From: Codonopsis lanceolata
Lineage: Eukaryota; Streptophyta; Magnoliopsida; Asterales; Campanulaceae
DNA length: 64,000 nucleotides
Assembly (NCBI GenBank): GCA_013146195.2
Contig: CM028377.1
Span: 172,158,355-172,222,354 of the forward strand
Reading direction: 5' to 3'
Shown piece after piece: positions 44,587-55,826 of the stretch; the first letter of the stretch is position 1, and each line of letters starts with the position of its first letter. The position numbers and the translations under genes are program-made. The notes below the pieces were generated by a model. That model had not been told where the DNA came from, searched no databases, and saw only the letters and a program-made list of their open reading frames with translations.

Positions 44587-47500
44587 CACCAAAGTTTGAA
44601 ATATATATCTTGGCCATCCAACTTTAGTCCAATTGCAAGCGAGCCCATTTTCTAACAGGCGTTAGACCAGGACGTTAACTTAAGGGGCAAAATAGGAAAA
44701 CAACGTTAAAATGGGCATCACAGAGGAGGATCTGATTGCACATACTTTTTGAGCCAGGTAAATTGACAGTCCGAGAGATCTCTGTGATGGGTTGCAACAC
44801 GATCTCCGGTATCTTCTACTTCGTAGACGGCTTCTCGGTGGCGGTGGCAACCGAAGCTAAAACGTTAAGTGGTCTCCTTACAGATTGGTTCAAACTCCAT
44901 TAAATAGAAGATGAGTTTTCAAGTTTGGATAAAAAAGATAGAAGAGACTAGAAGACCCATCCTGACTTCCAACAGATCCATCCTGACTTCCTGGCACCTC
45001 TACGTAGAACTTCACTCCGATCGAGCACATCAACAGATGTCCTTCATCTTTCTCCTTCTCCGTCATCAACTCCGTCAGATCCAACATCGTTATCGATTGA
45101 TCACCCATCCCAATTCCGATCGAGTATCAAACTCGCATCTCCATTGCCGAATTCCAGTATAAAAAATACCATCGTTGACCCAGATTGTAACCCTTAATTA
45201 GAGAAGATGAATATGAACCCAATTCGGGGGTGATTAATGCTTCCGAGATACTCCAGATGAATGGGAAGATTAGGAAGTCGTGGATGGCTAGTAGTGGACC
45301 GACGGCTTGATCTTCACCGCATGGGCCGCCAGGGACCTTGAATTAGATCAAGAATATTAGAGGGATGTGTTAGTTTTTGGGGGTGGTAAGTGGTGGTGGT
45401 GGAAGGGTTGGTTGTTAGGACTTCTAGTAGAAGGTTTTTAGTGGATGGAGTAGTGGCGGTAGAAGGGTTGGTTGGATGTGTGATTTACAACTGGGTTTGT
45501 TGAAATCTGAAAATATTCCAAGTTTGTTTAGATTTATTTTTAATTGTTTGATTGACTTGAAAGTTTGATATCATATGTGCATCTAAGGTACTCTAATTTA
45601 ATTAAGGCAAAACACACAAATGGGCCACCCAACTTTACCCATTTTTGCAATTCGGCCACCGAAAGTTTTAAATATCTATTTTGGCCACCCAACTTTTGTT
45701 CTGTTGCAAGCGTGCCCATTTTTTGGACGCTAGCCCATGATGTTAAATTTAAGTAAAATTCCTTTTTTGCCCTTGTAAATACTTAATTTGTGTGATTTTA
45801 GAAACCCAAAGGGGTCCAATAGAAAAAAAGAAATTTGGGGGTACAGATCTGGGTTCATCTTCAAACCCGGCCAGACTCATTATGACAGCAAATACTCCCC
45901 AAACCCACCATCACCAAACCTTTTGTTCTCTCTCTCTCTCACGCCGCCTCACTCATCTCCTCCCCGCTCGTCGCCGAATCTTCTCCACCGCCACCAAAGA
46001 ACAAGCTCCGCAAAGCCGCCGTCCTCCTTCTCTGATCTCCTTCAGATCCGGCCAAACGTAGCAGTGTCATTCCCCATTGATGAAGACCTCCCTTCCCTGC
46101 CGCCATCTATATCCTTGTTTTTCATCTCCCAGTTTCCAACAAGGCAGCGTCCAAGCCATGTCATCTTCATCGTCATCGTCGGGGTTCACCAAGAGAGCTC
46201 GCTTCAGATCTTCATCGTCATCGCCATTCTTGTCTTGCCGAGTTCTTCCACCTCTAGATCTGGATTGCTCTTTCTCATCTCCTAGTTCACTCCCCCTCAA
46301 ATCAAAGTCTCAGATCCGACCACGCCTCTTCCACTACACATGCATCAGTTACCTTGGCGCCAGCCGTTTGCCGGTAAGTTAGGAGGTGGTCGCTGGTTAA
46401 GATGCGTGGCGTCCGACCCTAGGTTGGCAGCGGTGGTCGGAGCTATTGGTGAGGTCTTGGTTGGTTTGGACGTGACTGGAAAGCAGGTTTTGAAGAGATA
46501 TGTGCCGATCTAAAGCGGTGTGTGGTTTTTTAATTTTCAATCCAATTGTCAGCAATTTTGATATGTTGGAGAGGCTAAGTATGAGATGTTGATCTGATTA
46601 GCCCTTGAATGGAGTCGTAGGCAGCAATGTAGAGAATGGATGGATCTTTGATGGGGATCGATTCATCTAAGGCTTTGTTGAAAGAGTTAGCCTTGTCAAA
46701 CATGTAAGCCTTGAATCGTAAGTGGGCTGAAGTTTCTGTTAGATGAACCCCGATGGTTATGGTGTTCTATATATTTTTTTTGAATATAAATTTCTCACCA
46801 ACAATGATTTTGTGCTCTATGCTAAATGATTTTGCTCCTCTGCATTTGGTTTTCATGGAATTGACAGCTTCAAGGTGGAATTTTCTGGGTTTTATTTTGT
46901 TTCCCATTTTCTGGAATCGACAGATCTGTTAGATGATTTTTTTTTTGGTATTTCAGAATCTTTTTTACAAAGATCTAAGTGGGACTGAGCAAATGGGTTC
47001 TTTAATGGATGGTGTTCATGACAAATGTTGTGGGAAGATGAAAATGAACCCAGATCTGTAACCAAAGTTCAATTTTTTACATTTGGACCCCTTTTATTAT
47101 AATTATTCATCCCTTTTATTTGTGTTTTCTATTTGGACCCCTTTGGGTTTCTAAAACCACACAAAGTTTTAGTATTTACAGGGGTAAAATAGGAAATTGA
47201 CAAAAAATTAACGTCCTGAGCTAATGTCATCCAAAAAATGGGTACGGTTGCAACAGAACAAAAGTTGGGTGACCAAAATAGATATTTCAAACTTTCGGTG
47301 GCCGAATTACAAAAAAGGGTAAAGTTGGGTGGCCCATTTGTGTGTTTTGCCTTTAATTAAATTCTATCAGTTACCACTATTCTGCAAAAGATTAAGATAA
47401 AGATGAACAAACTCAGATCTGTAATTGGAAAAAATGAAGATGAAGATGAACAGACCCAGATCTGTAAAACCCCCCCAAGTTCTATTATTTACAGTTGAAA

Positions 47501-47711
47501 CCCTTTCTGGTTATAATTATTCCTCCATTGATATTTACAGGGGTAAAATAGAGATTTAACTTAAAGCTAACGTCATTTTCTAACGTCCGTTAGAAAATGG
47601 GCTCGCTTGCAACTGGACTAAATTTGGATGGTCAAAATAGATATTTCAAACTTTCGGTGACTAAATCGCAAAAAAGTGGGAAAGTTGGGTGGCCCATTTG
47701 TGTGTTTTGTC
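44587..47711. mobile_element. Outer Mutator-like element, left end truncated
   Basis: The right end (AACTTTCGGTGACTAAATCG...GTGTGTTTTGTC) and left segment (GCCACCAAAGTTTGAAATAT, CAATTGCAAGCGAGCCCATT) are inverted copies. The left copy lacks its outer ~50 bp. The GC-richer interior (44705-45580) has no recognisable gene. A closely related, complete element is nested in it. Confidence 0.55.
45606..47351. mobile_element. Nested Mutator-like element with ~220-bp inverted ends
   Basis: The ends GGCAAAACACACAAATGGGC and its complement extend inward for about 220 bp, up to AACCCAAAGGGGTCC. A 9-bp duplication TTTAATTAA flanks it (45597-45605 and 47352-47360), though that sequence is nearly palindromic. 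The interior (45860-46380) is C/T- and GC-rich with overlapping open frames and could be captured host sequence, but I recognise no protein in it. Confidence 0.75.
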
Positions 47712-48397
47712 ATAATTAAACAAACACATGGAGTATTCCCCTTACCTTAAAACAAAGTAATATCCACTGGTAAAAATATATTAAAAGCCTTCCAAAATAA
47801 TCATCGAATCAAACCCACAAATAATTATATACAATATAATTAATTCCATCTTGTAATGAAGAACACATCCATTATTCTCTCTCTCGTTTATGCTTTAACC
47901 CAAATAATTGGAGTAAACTAATGTATACTTCTTACTCGGCTATTACTAACTCTTTTATCGATAAAAACTCCTTATAGTTATATAGAAAGACAATATAGAG
48001 GTGAGTTATTTATAGTACAACTTGATTGGATAATCATATGGCTATCTAAGAAGATATACTCTATTTTAGAAGGTGAGTCATTTCATAGTGATATGGTATA
48101 AGTTACACGTGCATAAGAAAGGCTCGATGTCGGGAGTATATATCTTGCCGAGGATAAGGATTGATAATGTATAAAATGATGAATTAGCTTCTATTAGTCA
48201 CAAAATAGGCAAAGTGAGTCAATAACAAAAGGGAGCATGAGTTGTTATGCCAATGAATCCCGACGATCACTCAAGCCGCTTCACTCTCCCACTCTGTAAT
48301 GCCAAACAAAAGGAAAGAATATAACTAATCAAAAACTATCCTATTGTTTACTTAGAGTAAACTTATTGTCGTAAACAATTTATGGGGACCCCACATT
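47712..48397. other. No gene seen
   Basis: AT-rich sequence without recognisable coding or element ends. Confidence 0.45.
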
Positions 48398-49132
48398 AAG
48401 ACCATGAAACTTTCCTAAATAATCATATTCGGTCATTTCAAATAAGTAGCATATCGTATTCTAATGTCATAGGTTCCATTATGTACTTGATGGTTAGTAC
48501 TCGCCCCGACATAGTGTATGCCATTAGTTGTCTTAGCCAATATATGTCGAACCCGGGTTTGCCCCATTGGCACGCCGTTAAGTGGTTGTTGCGATACTTG
48601 AAACACTCTTTAAACTATGGTATTAAATTCTTCAAATCTGAAAATGGTGTTAGATTGGTTGGGTATGTTGACTCGAATTATGCCAATGATAGAGATTATA
48701 TGAAGTCTACTACATCTTATGTATTCACACTTTGTGGGTCTTGCATTAGTTGGAAGTCTCAATTACAATCCGTTGTGGCCTTGTTCACAACTGAGGTTGA
48801 ATACATAGCTATAACCGAATCAATTAAAGAAGCTCTTTGGTTAAAAGACTTAATTTTTGAAATCGGTTTTTTGAAAGAAAAAAGCGGTAGTATTTTCAAA
48901 TAGTCAAAGTGGTATTCAACTTTGTAAAAATCCAGTTTTTCACGATAGAACTAAACATATAGATGTTCGTTTTCATTTCATTCGTGATGTTGTTGCTAAG
49001 TGCATTATTTACATGGATAAAATTGATACTAGCTTAAACCCTGCTGATATGGGCACCAAGTGCTTTCTTGTTAAAAATTTTCTAAACTGTTTGAAAATTT
49101 TGATGATGGATACCGATGATCCCGGTAATTAA
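48398..49132 (+). pseudogene. Ty1/copia reverse transcriptase-RNase H remnant
   Basis: The frame begins within the polymerase C-terminus (VIGSIMYLMVSTRPDIVYAI). It continues through RNase H: VGYVDSNYAND, then KSTTSYVFTLCGSCISWKS, then SVVALFTTEVEYIA, with the usual D and E residues. A frameshift at about 48890 moves the reading frame, which then carries LCKNPVFHDRTKHIDVRFHF and LNPADMGTK to a TAA at 49130-49132. The DSQSA aspartate expected after the shift is changed. All upstream parts (gag, protease, integrase, most of RT) are missing. It is a dead, 5'-truncated copy. Confidence 0.9.
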
Positions 49133-49401
49133 GGATGTCCTATTTTCTTGTGATTTCTCCAAAAATTCCATGACTGTTCTGTGTGCACAGCTATGGTGAA
49201 TTGACTAATTCTGCTTTCCGCTTTATGAATTAGTTAAGTATTTTGATTTCTGCATCTTTGTGTGTGTTCGAAATCTTTTTCCCTACTTTGTTCTTACTTT
49301 GTGTTGGATCAAGTGCAGGGATAGGCAATGATGATACCTTTCTTAATATATGTCCTAGTGAGTCCATGTTTGTGAACCAGCACTTGTTTCAATGTGGAGA
49401 A

Positions 49402-50193
49402 TGTTAAAATTGGAGGCCCAATTGGTGGCAGCCTTTTATCTATTCCAAGAGCCCAAATATTTTGGTTGGCCCATTCCTCTTTTGTGGTGACTTGCACGTT
49501 CGGTTTTCCCTTTCCTTTTGTTTGCCCCTTCAATCAAGCTTGATTGATTGGTTGGATTAATATATATACTCCCTCCCTTCGGCAGCCATGGTAAGTCAAA
49601 AAGAAAACCTGTGTGTGTGCACAAATTGAGAGAAAAGCAGCCGCCATCCCTTTTCTTCTTCTTTTATTTCTGTGATTGAAGGTACGCCCTTCAATTTGTG
49701 ATTTAGTGTGAGCGAGTTCCTCTTCTCGATTGTCTCTGTTATTCGGAATTCTCGTGGACAGATCGTTCTTCTATTTCTCCCTCGTTGTGTTGCCGGAAAG
49801 GATTTGTCCGACCATTTTTTTTGTGGCTCTAACCTTGGTGGATAGTTGCTGGGTTTACTGTGGACTCTTTGGTGGACTTTGGTCGGTGAAAGGAATCTGA
49901 GCCGAAGAGCTTGTAGCCTAGACCTTTGTGGTCAATGACGGTGAGTCGTGCTTGGGTCACGGCGTAATTGCGAAGCTCTTCGTTCCATTTATTTTTGTTC
50001 CTTTCTGTAGCTTTTTTCTTATAACTGTTTAATCTAACAGTTTGTGTACAGGTTTTTCATTGGTCCCTTGGAGTTACATTAATTTGACTATTTGCATTAA
50101 TATGCTAGTTGTTAGTGGGTTTTATCTTTGATTTATTCAATAGCTCCGTCTTTGTATGGGTTTGTTCCGGGCAGTGTGATATAAATCACAACA
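49402..50193 (+). mobile_element. Copia 3' LTR
   Basis: It begins TGTTAAAATTGG after the purine tract TGTGGAGAA and ends ATAAATCACAACA, giving TGTT...AACA ends, 792 bp. It lies 270 bp downstream of the polyprotein stop, as expected for a 3' LTR. The 5' LTR is absent. Confidence 0.75.
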
Positions 50194-51330
50194 GTATAGT
50201 TCGTCGACGCTTTTGAATGCATCGAAACTTATTCATTCAGATAGTTAATGCATTAGAAAATCATTCACGTTATTTTCGACAGAGGTATGATGCAGTGAAA
50301 AAAGTAGGTCTCTCACCACTTAAAAAATGCACGATAGCTATCCGTCAATTAGCTTATGGACTTTTGGTCGATCATCTCGACGAGTACCTCCGATTAGCAG
50401 AAACAACAGCCATCGAGTGCATGTTTAAATTATGTCGAAGTATTATCGAATTGTTTGGAGGTCAATACTTTAGAAGATCAAATTCTAATGATACACAACT
50501 TTTGTTTCAAATGCACGAGCAAAGGCTTAGATTTCCATGTATGTTAAGAAGTCTTGATTGTATGCACTGCTAATGGAAAAATTGTCCAGTCGCTTACAAG
50601 GTCAATATACAAGAGGTCATGGGAAGTCAACAATTGTGCTCGAAACAGTTGCGTCTATAGATTTATGGATATGACATGCATTTTTTTGGGTCGTGGGTTC
50701 TCGTAATGATCTTAGTGTGTTATATGAATCACTTTTGTTCAATAACGTACTCTAAGGAAATGCACCATCATGCAATTTTGAAGTGAATAACACATAATAT
50801 ATAAAAGGATACTACCTAACATATGAAATTTATCCGAATTGGACTACATTTGTGAAGAGTTTTTTGCGTCCGTCGGATGCTACTTATGTAATTTTAATTA
50901 TTGTGTTTTTTTTTTCAATTTTAATGTTTTATGAACTTTTCTATTTATGTTATTTTAGAGTTATGCATAATATGTGTTTTATAGATAATTTATTAATAAA
51001 ATTATAAACTATTTAACTTATGAGTAATTTATTATTTATAAATTAATTAATGACTTTATTTATAAATTAATTTACTTATACGAAATATTTAAATATGAAA
51101 TATATTAAATAAAGTTAAATAAATTTATTTGTTTGAGATCTATAATAATAAGATTGAAGTGTAAAGTTAATGAGGTGGTAGTGGAACCCAACTAAGAAGA
51201 TGTGTAAGAAGATTATGAATGAGAAGATATATTTTTAAATGAAATAAGAAAATAAAAGTGTGTAGGTGATCGTGAGACCCGACTAAAAAGATGGAATAGC
51301 CAAACATGTAGAGAAGCATTGGGGATGCTC
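50194..51330 (+). pseudogene. PIF/Harbinger transposase remnant
   Basis: The frame reads RRRF, a stop, then MHRNLFIQIVNALE, QRYDAVKKVGLSPLKKCTIA, RQLAYGL, and LRSLDCMHC, all typical of plant PIF/Harbinger (HARBI1-like) transposases. An intact relative would read through the stop (CGA to TGA change). The main open part is 50217-50573; stops and frameshifts follow, though WKNCPVAYK and other pieces can be traced to about 50890. The right terminus CATTGGGGATGCTC with TTA ends at 51330. The left part is missing where the copia LTR abuts at 50193. Confidence 0.8.
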
Positions 51331-51678
51331 TTACAAAAAAAATATACACCCTCCATCCCAAAATATATGATGTTTTTGGAGAGTTTTTTTGTTTAAAAAA
51401 AGATGACACTTTGCAATTTTCAAGGAACTTTTTTTTTTCAATTCTACCCATATTTATTGACTCCGTAACTCGTGTTTGACTCTTTGGACAAGAATATCAA
51501 GACACATCATTAGTGTTTGAATATGGGCAATTTAGTCTTTATAATATGTTTCCTTGGTCTGTGTGAAAAACTCAAAACGTTATATATTTTAGGACAAATG
51601 AGTAAGATGTATTGTTGCTAAAAATGAATGGAGACATCCCGAATTTCTCCCAATTAATTAATGCGTATAAGACAAATA
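51331..51678. other. No gene seen
   Basis: AT-rich sequence between the PIF terminus and a Stowaway element. Short frames only. Confidence 0.45.
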
Positions 51679-53549
51679 CTTCCTCCGTTTTTAAAATATT
51701 GTCTACTTTGATCTGACACATCTTTTAAGAAAAAGTAATTGACTGTATTATAAATATTGGTGAAATGTGTGATTTCATTTAATATTCTTTAGTATGTGAT
51801 CATAATTAAAGTAAATTGAAAAGTAATAATAAAATGATAAAAATATTTTTTTTAATTGAGAAAATTTTGAAAAATAACAAGGTTTAAATATCAATTTGGT
51901 CACCCTACTTTCGGTCAAAATTCATTAAGCTCACTCTACGTTTGTTTCTTCAATTTAATCACTCTATTTGGACATAAATATCAAGTTCATCACTCCATCC
52001 AATTTTTTTGTTGAAAACTTTAAAAAAAAATTGAAAATCCCAAAATACCCTTACTAATATTTTTAATATAATTTTCAATTTTCAAATCCATCTCATCTCT
52101 CTTAAATCTTGCAACTCAAAATCAGACCAAATCTTCAGTCTTCCTTTCCCTGGATTCCATGATCTCATCCATCGTCCTATTCCCATAAGGGGACAAGATC
52201 TCACTAAGCAAAGCCTTACCTTCTTGGAGCTAGCCGGGGATATTAGAAGCACTTAGAGTACTTTCGATAATGTGTCTTTTTTAATTAAAAAAGGAGTTAT
52301 GTTCAAACTACAGTTTCCTTTGTTCAATTATGAGTGCAGGCCGGAGGCCTTGGCTCTTGCCCCTGCGAAGGTCAACAAAGAAAGAATCACGGCAACTACA
52401 AACCCTGTACAACCAGCTTACCTCGTCGGCAACCTCCAGCGACCACCACCGCCATTGAAAACCTCCGGCGACCACATTCCCCTCATGACAACAATTCCCG
52501 GTGACCATCGCCGTCGAACCAACTCAATAGTTCAATTATGTTGAGTTTCTCGCTCTAAATCAAGTTTCTGATTTCATTTGTAGAAAGAGATCTGGATCCG
52601 AAAATCATTACCAAAGTCATAGACCTTCGATCTAGATTGGAAATTCATGGCCATCGGTCAACTGGGTTTAACAATTCGACCCGGTTGAGAACTCTTTAAT
52701 TACCTTGAAAACAACCAGCTTACCGGTTCCATTCTGGAGGAGCTCGACCTTCTGAATCTCAGCCAATTCTGATTCGTGCCCAAACGATGGAAGTCCGCCA
52801 GCCTCCACCGGGAATGGCGATGGCAACGATGGTCATACAGTCGTTCAAGACTGACTTCAAAACATCCACTCCTTCTTCACTCACTAGGGAAAGAGAAAGG
52901 ATAGATGAGTGCAAATCCTAAAGATCGAAAAATATAGAGTAGAAGTTCCCTGCACGTTGAGGTAGAATCCGTCGTCTTTGGCTACTAAGGACGAGATTGT
53001 CGTAGGCTTTTTCTTCTATTGAATATTTCACCAGGCTCTGAACCATAGAAAGAATAAGAAAAAAGGGTTGTCTGGAGGTGCAATTGCCGACATTGTGATT
53101 GGATCTGTGCTTTTGAAGGGTGGGAGGAGGGTTTAAGCATTTTTAATTTTTATAACTGGCAGGAAATTCATTCAATTAGTGAAGAGTGTGGGAGGAGGGT
53201 TTGAAGTTTTGATTCATGTCTCCACACTTTCATAAATTTCAATTCTAACATTGAGAATGGAGATGAGGCCGGCACTATTTGGGGCTTGTTGAACCCTCAA
53301 CTTTTAACATTGAGAGTAAAACCCTTCAACTTAATAAGGGTATTTTAGTCTTTTCAATGATTTTCATCCAACATAACGAACAAAAATGACTCAAGTGACC
53401 TTATTGAATGTCAAAGCCAAGTAAAGTGATTAAATTGAGGAAAAAAAATAGAGTGAACTTAATGACTTTTGGCCGAAAGTAAGGTGATCAAATTGAGATT
53501 TAAACCAAATAACAATTATTTAAAAACTTTATTTTGAAACTGGCGGGAG
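51679..53549. mobile_element. Stowaway-like MITE 7 split by a Mutator-like element
   Basis: Left part 51679-51880 starts TTCCTCCGTTTTTAAAATAT... after TA (first bases CTTCCTCCG). Right part 53507-53549 ends GAAACTGGCGGGAG before TA. Joining the two across the insert restores a normal ~245-bp element of this family, which fixes the order of insertion. Confidence 0.75.
51881..53506. mobile_element. Mutator-like element carrying gene fragments
   Basis: The ends GGTTTAAATATCAATTTGG and CAAATTGAGATTTAAACC are inverted, with similarity extending about 170 bp. An exact 9-bp duplication AAATAACAA flanks it (51872-51880 and 53507-53515). The GC-richer interior holds no transposase. On the plus strand about 52700-52771 reads YLENNQLTGSILEELDLL, a leucine-rich-repeat motif. 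On the minus strand about 52120-52260 reads ALLSEILSPYGNRTMDEIM. This is the arrangement of a Pack-MULE. Confidence 0.75.
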
Positions 53550-53696
53550 TAAAATAAAATGAGGAGCCGATAAAGATCGGCCAATAATGCAAAGTTATCA
53601 AGCTATACGGAATCAACAATGGCTGCGTACGTAGCAAGCTGTTAATCCCCTAACTTAATACTGCCACGCGAATTATAGTCTCACGAACTACGTCCT

Positions 53697-53703
53697 ACGT
53701 GTC
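53697..53703 (+). promoter_or_regulatory. ABA-response element-like ACGTGTC
   Basis: ACGTGTC matches the ABRE core found in promoters of LEA genes. It lies about 120 bp upstream of the LEA-type ATG at 53823, on the gene-proximal side of the Mutator-like insertion. Confidence 0.4.
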
Positions 53704-53822
53704 ATGAAAAGCCAGGTGTCGAAACGTGAACAAATTAATTTTTTTCCGCCAAAAAATGGGAAACATAAACTTGGTTGTCAAAGGTGAGAGAGATACCACA
53801 ACAACAGGGGAGAGAAGCCAAG

Positions 53823-55407
53823 ATGAGCCAAGAATAACCACAACGGAGTAAAACGATCGGAGAGGCGCTTGAAGATGCGACTAAAGCTATAGACTACAGC
53901 CCAGTGGATCAGTGTGATGCGGCTGCAATTGAGGCCGCAGAGAAGAGAGCCACCAGTGATGTCGTCGTGAACCCCGGAGGACTAGCTGCTACTGCTCAAG
54001 CTGCCGCTACATTCAACGCCGAGTGTACTAAGAACGACCACAAAATCAAACTACGCGATATTCTCTCGGTCAGTTATTACTTATTATACTTCATTCGGAC
54101 TCGGCAAGGAATCTTTACTTTCATTTTAATATTTTTCATTTAAAGAAGAGTTCATTTTAAAAAATTAAGGGATAAAAAAATTATTTTATTACTAATAAAC
54201 TATTAAAACTGTTAATTTTTAAAAAGTTTGACTTAAATTTTTTTTTGCCTGGAACGAAAGGGGAATGTACATAAATTATAAAACATGTAATTTAAAATAT
54301 TTTGTAAGTATTATGAATTAGCTATTAAAACTGTTATTTTATTTTTAAAAAGTTTTGAAATAAGAAAAAAGTAAATTTTTTTTGCGTTAAACTGTATTTG
54401 AAAAACAGGGATTTGCTCTTTTGATGTAATACATAAATTATAAAACATGTAAATAGGATTTGAAGGAGTATTTTATTAGGTTGAGGTGTAAACCGAAAAT
54501 TTTGTAAGTATTATGAATTAGCCGAAATGATTTTATGATTTTGAAATAAGTTGGGTGCATTTTAGGATTGAGTGGATATTTTGGGATTGATTGGATACTT
54601 TCGCCTTGTTTTTATAATTAATTATCAAAATTCTGCTGCTTTACAGATTACATGCACATTCAAACATGATTGTAATTACTCCCTCCGTTTTTAAATTATT
54701 GTTCTTTTCACCCGACAATCAAAAATATTAATTAACCATATAAATATTAGTGTAATGTTTGATTTTCTTTGATGTCGTTGTGTATTTTGGGATGATGATT
54801 GGAATTAAAAATAGATAGTAAAAATAAAGATAAAGTGTGGAAAAGTATTACTTTCGCCTTGTTTTTATAATTAATTATCAAAATTCTGCTGCTTTACAGA
54901 TTACATGCACATTCAAACATGATTGTAATTACTCCCTCCGTTTTTAAATTATTGTTCTTTTCACCCGACACATCATTTAAAAAATAAAAAATGTAATTAA
55001 CCATATAAATATTAGTGTAATGTTTGATTTTCTTTGATGTCGTTGTGTATGTGATCATAATTAAAAATAGATATAAAAAATAAAGATAAAGTGTGGAAAA
55101 GTATTTTTCTAAACAGAATTTGTTAAGCCGTAATGTATGGATATATGAGGGTAGTATGGATATCGGGAAGGATGCGAGTTCGAAGCTGGCAGCGGACATG
55201 TAAGATGGTGAGGAAGGAGGATGCGGAGGAGGTGATAAACGCAGATCGGCTAAGATGGCGAAACCCGGTGGGGTGGCAGTGGCTGTGAGCCTGTGACTGT
55301 CGCTGTGTTAAGTTCAATGAGGAGGCCTACAGATACTTGGGAGCTAATCGATTATCGATTCATAAGCCCTGGCTACCTTGCACAACAGCTTCCAGTGGCT
55401 GTGTAGA
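53823..55407 (+). pseudogene. SMP-domain LEA (D-34 type) pseudogene
   Basis: Exon 1 (53823-54069) opens MSQE, then an in-frame TAA, then PQRSKTIGEALEDATKAI, followed by DAAAIEAAEKRAT and NPGGLAATAQAAATFN. This is the seed maturation protein (SMP) repeat of LEA D-34 proteins, whose usual start is MSQEQP, so CAA has become TAA at codon 5. The exon ends at a CTCTCG/GTCAGT donor. A second SMP-like block at about 55168-55330 (DASSKLAADM, VRKEDAEEVINADRL, AKPGGVAVAV) lies in three different frames. These proteins accumulate in dry seeds under ABA control. A GTG-start frame from 53904 could in principle give a short piece of the domain, but the gene as a whole is broken. Confidence 0.85.
54597..55104. 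repeat. 253-bp tandem duplication in LEA intron
   Basis: Two copies begin ACTTTCGCCTTGTTTTTATA at 54597 and 54850. Each includes a Stowaway-type end (ACTCCCTCCGTTTTTAAATT). The copies differ by a small deletion near CACCCGACA. Confidence 0.85.
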
Positions 55408-55411
55408 ATTG

Positions 55412-55826
55412 ATGTAGGACAAGATTGGATTAGTTTTAATTTTAAGATTGAGTATTTTTATTTTATTGTAATTTTCGTATTTAATTTTAATAGGGTAATA
55501 TTTTTATGTTTAGAAGTAGATTTAGGTATATAAGTGATGAATTTAAGTCCTATTAGGTTACCATATATGTTAGGCTACTTTTTAGGAGATTTTAACTTGT
55601 TTTCCAAGCATTATTAGTCCTATAAAAATAGGCTTGATTGTAATTCCGAATTTGAGTTGATATTTTTAATAAAATTAGAGTTTTCTCTTTTATCTGGTGG
55701 ATTCCAGTTATCTCTTCCTAGTGGATTCTAGGTTGGTTAAGGTTTGACGTGTTTCAACCTTATTTTCAAGGGTTTCTCGTGGTAAGAGCCCTTATTGTTA
55801 TTTCCGCTGCGTCAAGAATCAACCAC
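55412..55826. mobile_element. Possible LTR fragment
   Basis: A segment with a TATAAAAATAGGC box, AATAAAATTAGAG polyadenylation-like sequence and CTTCCTAGTGGATTCTAGG reads like the U3-R-U5 part of a plant LTR. Neither end nor a target duplication could be fixed. Confidence 0.3.

Noticed and set aside
45788..46382. 165-codon and overlapping ORFs
   Set aside because: They lie inside the nested Mutator-like element, overlap on both strands, and are low-complexity Ser/Pro-rich. No family recognised; kept only as possible captured sequence.
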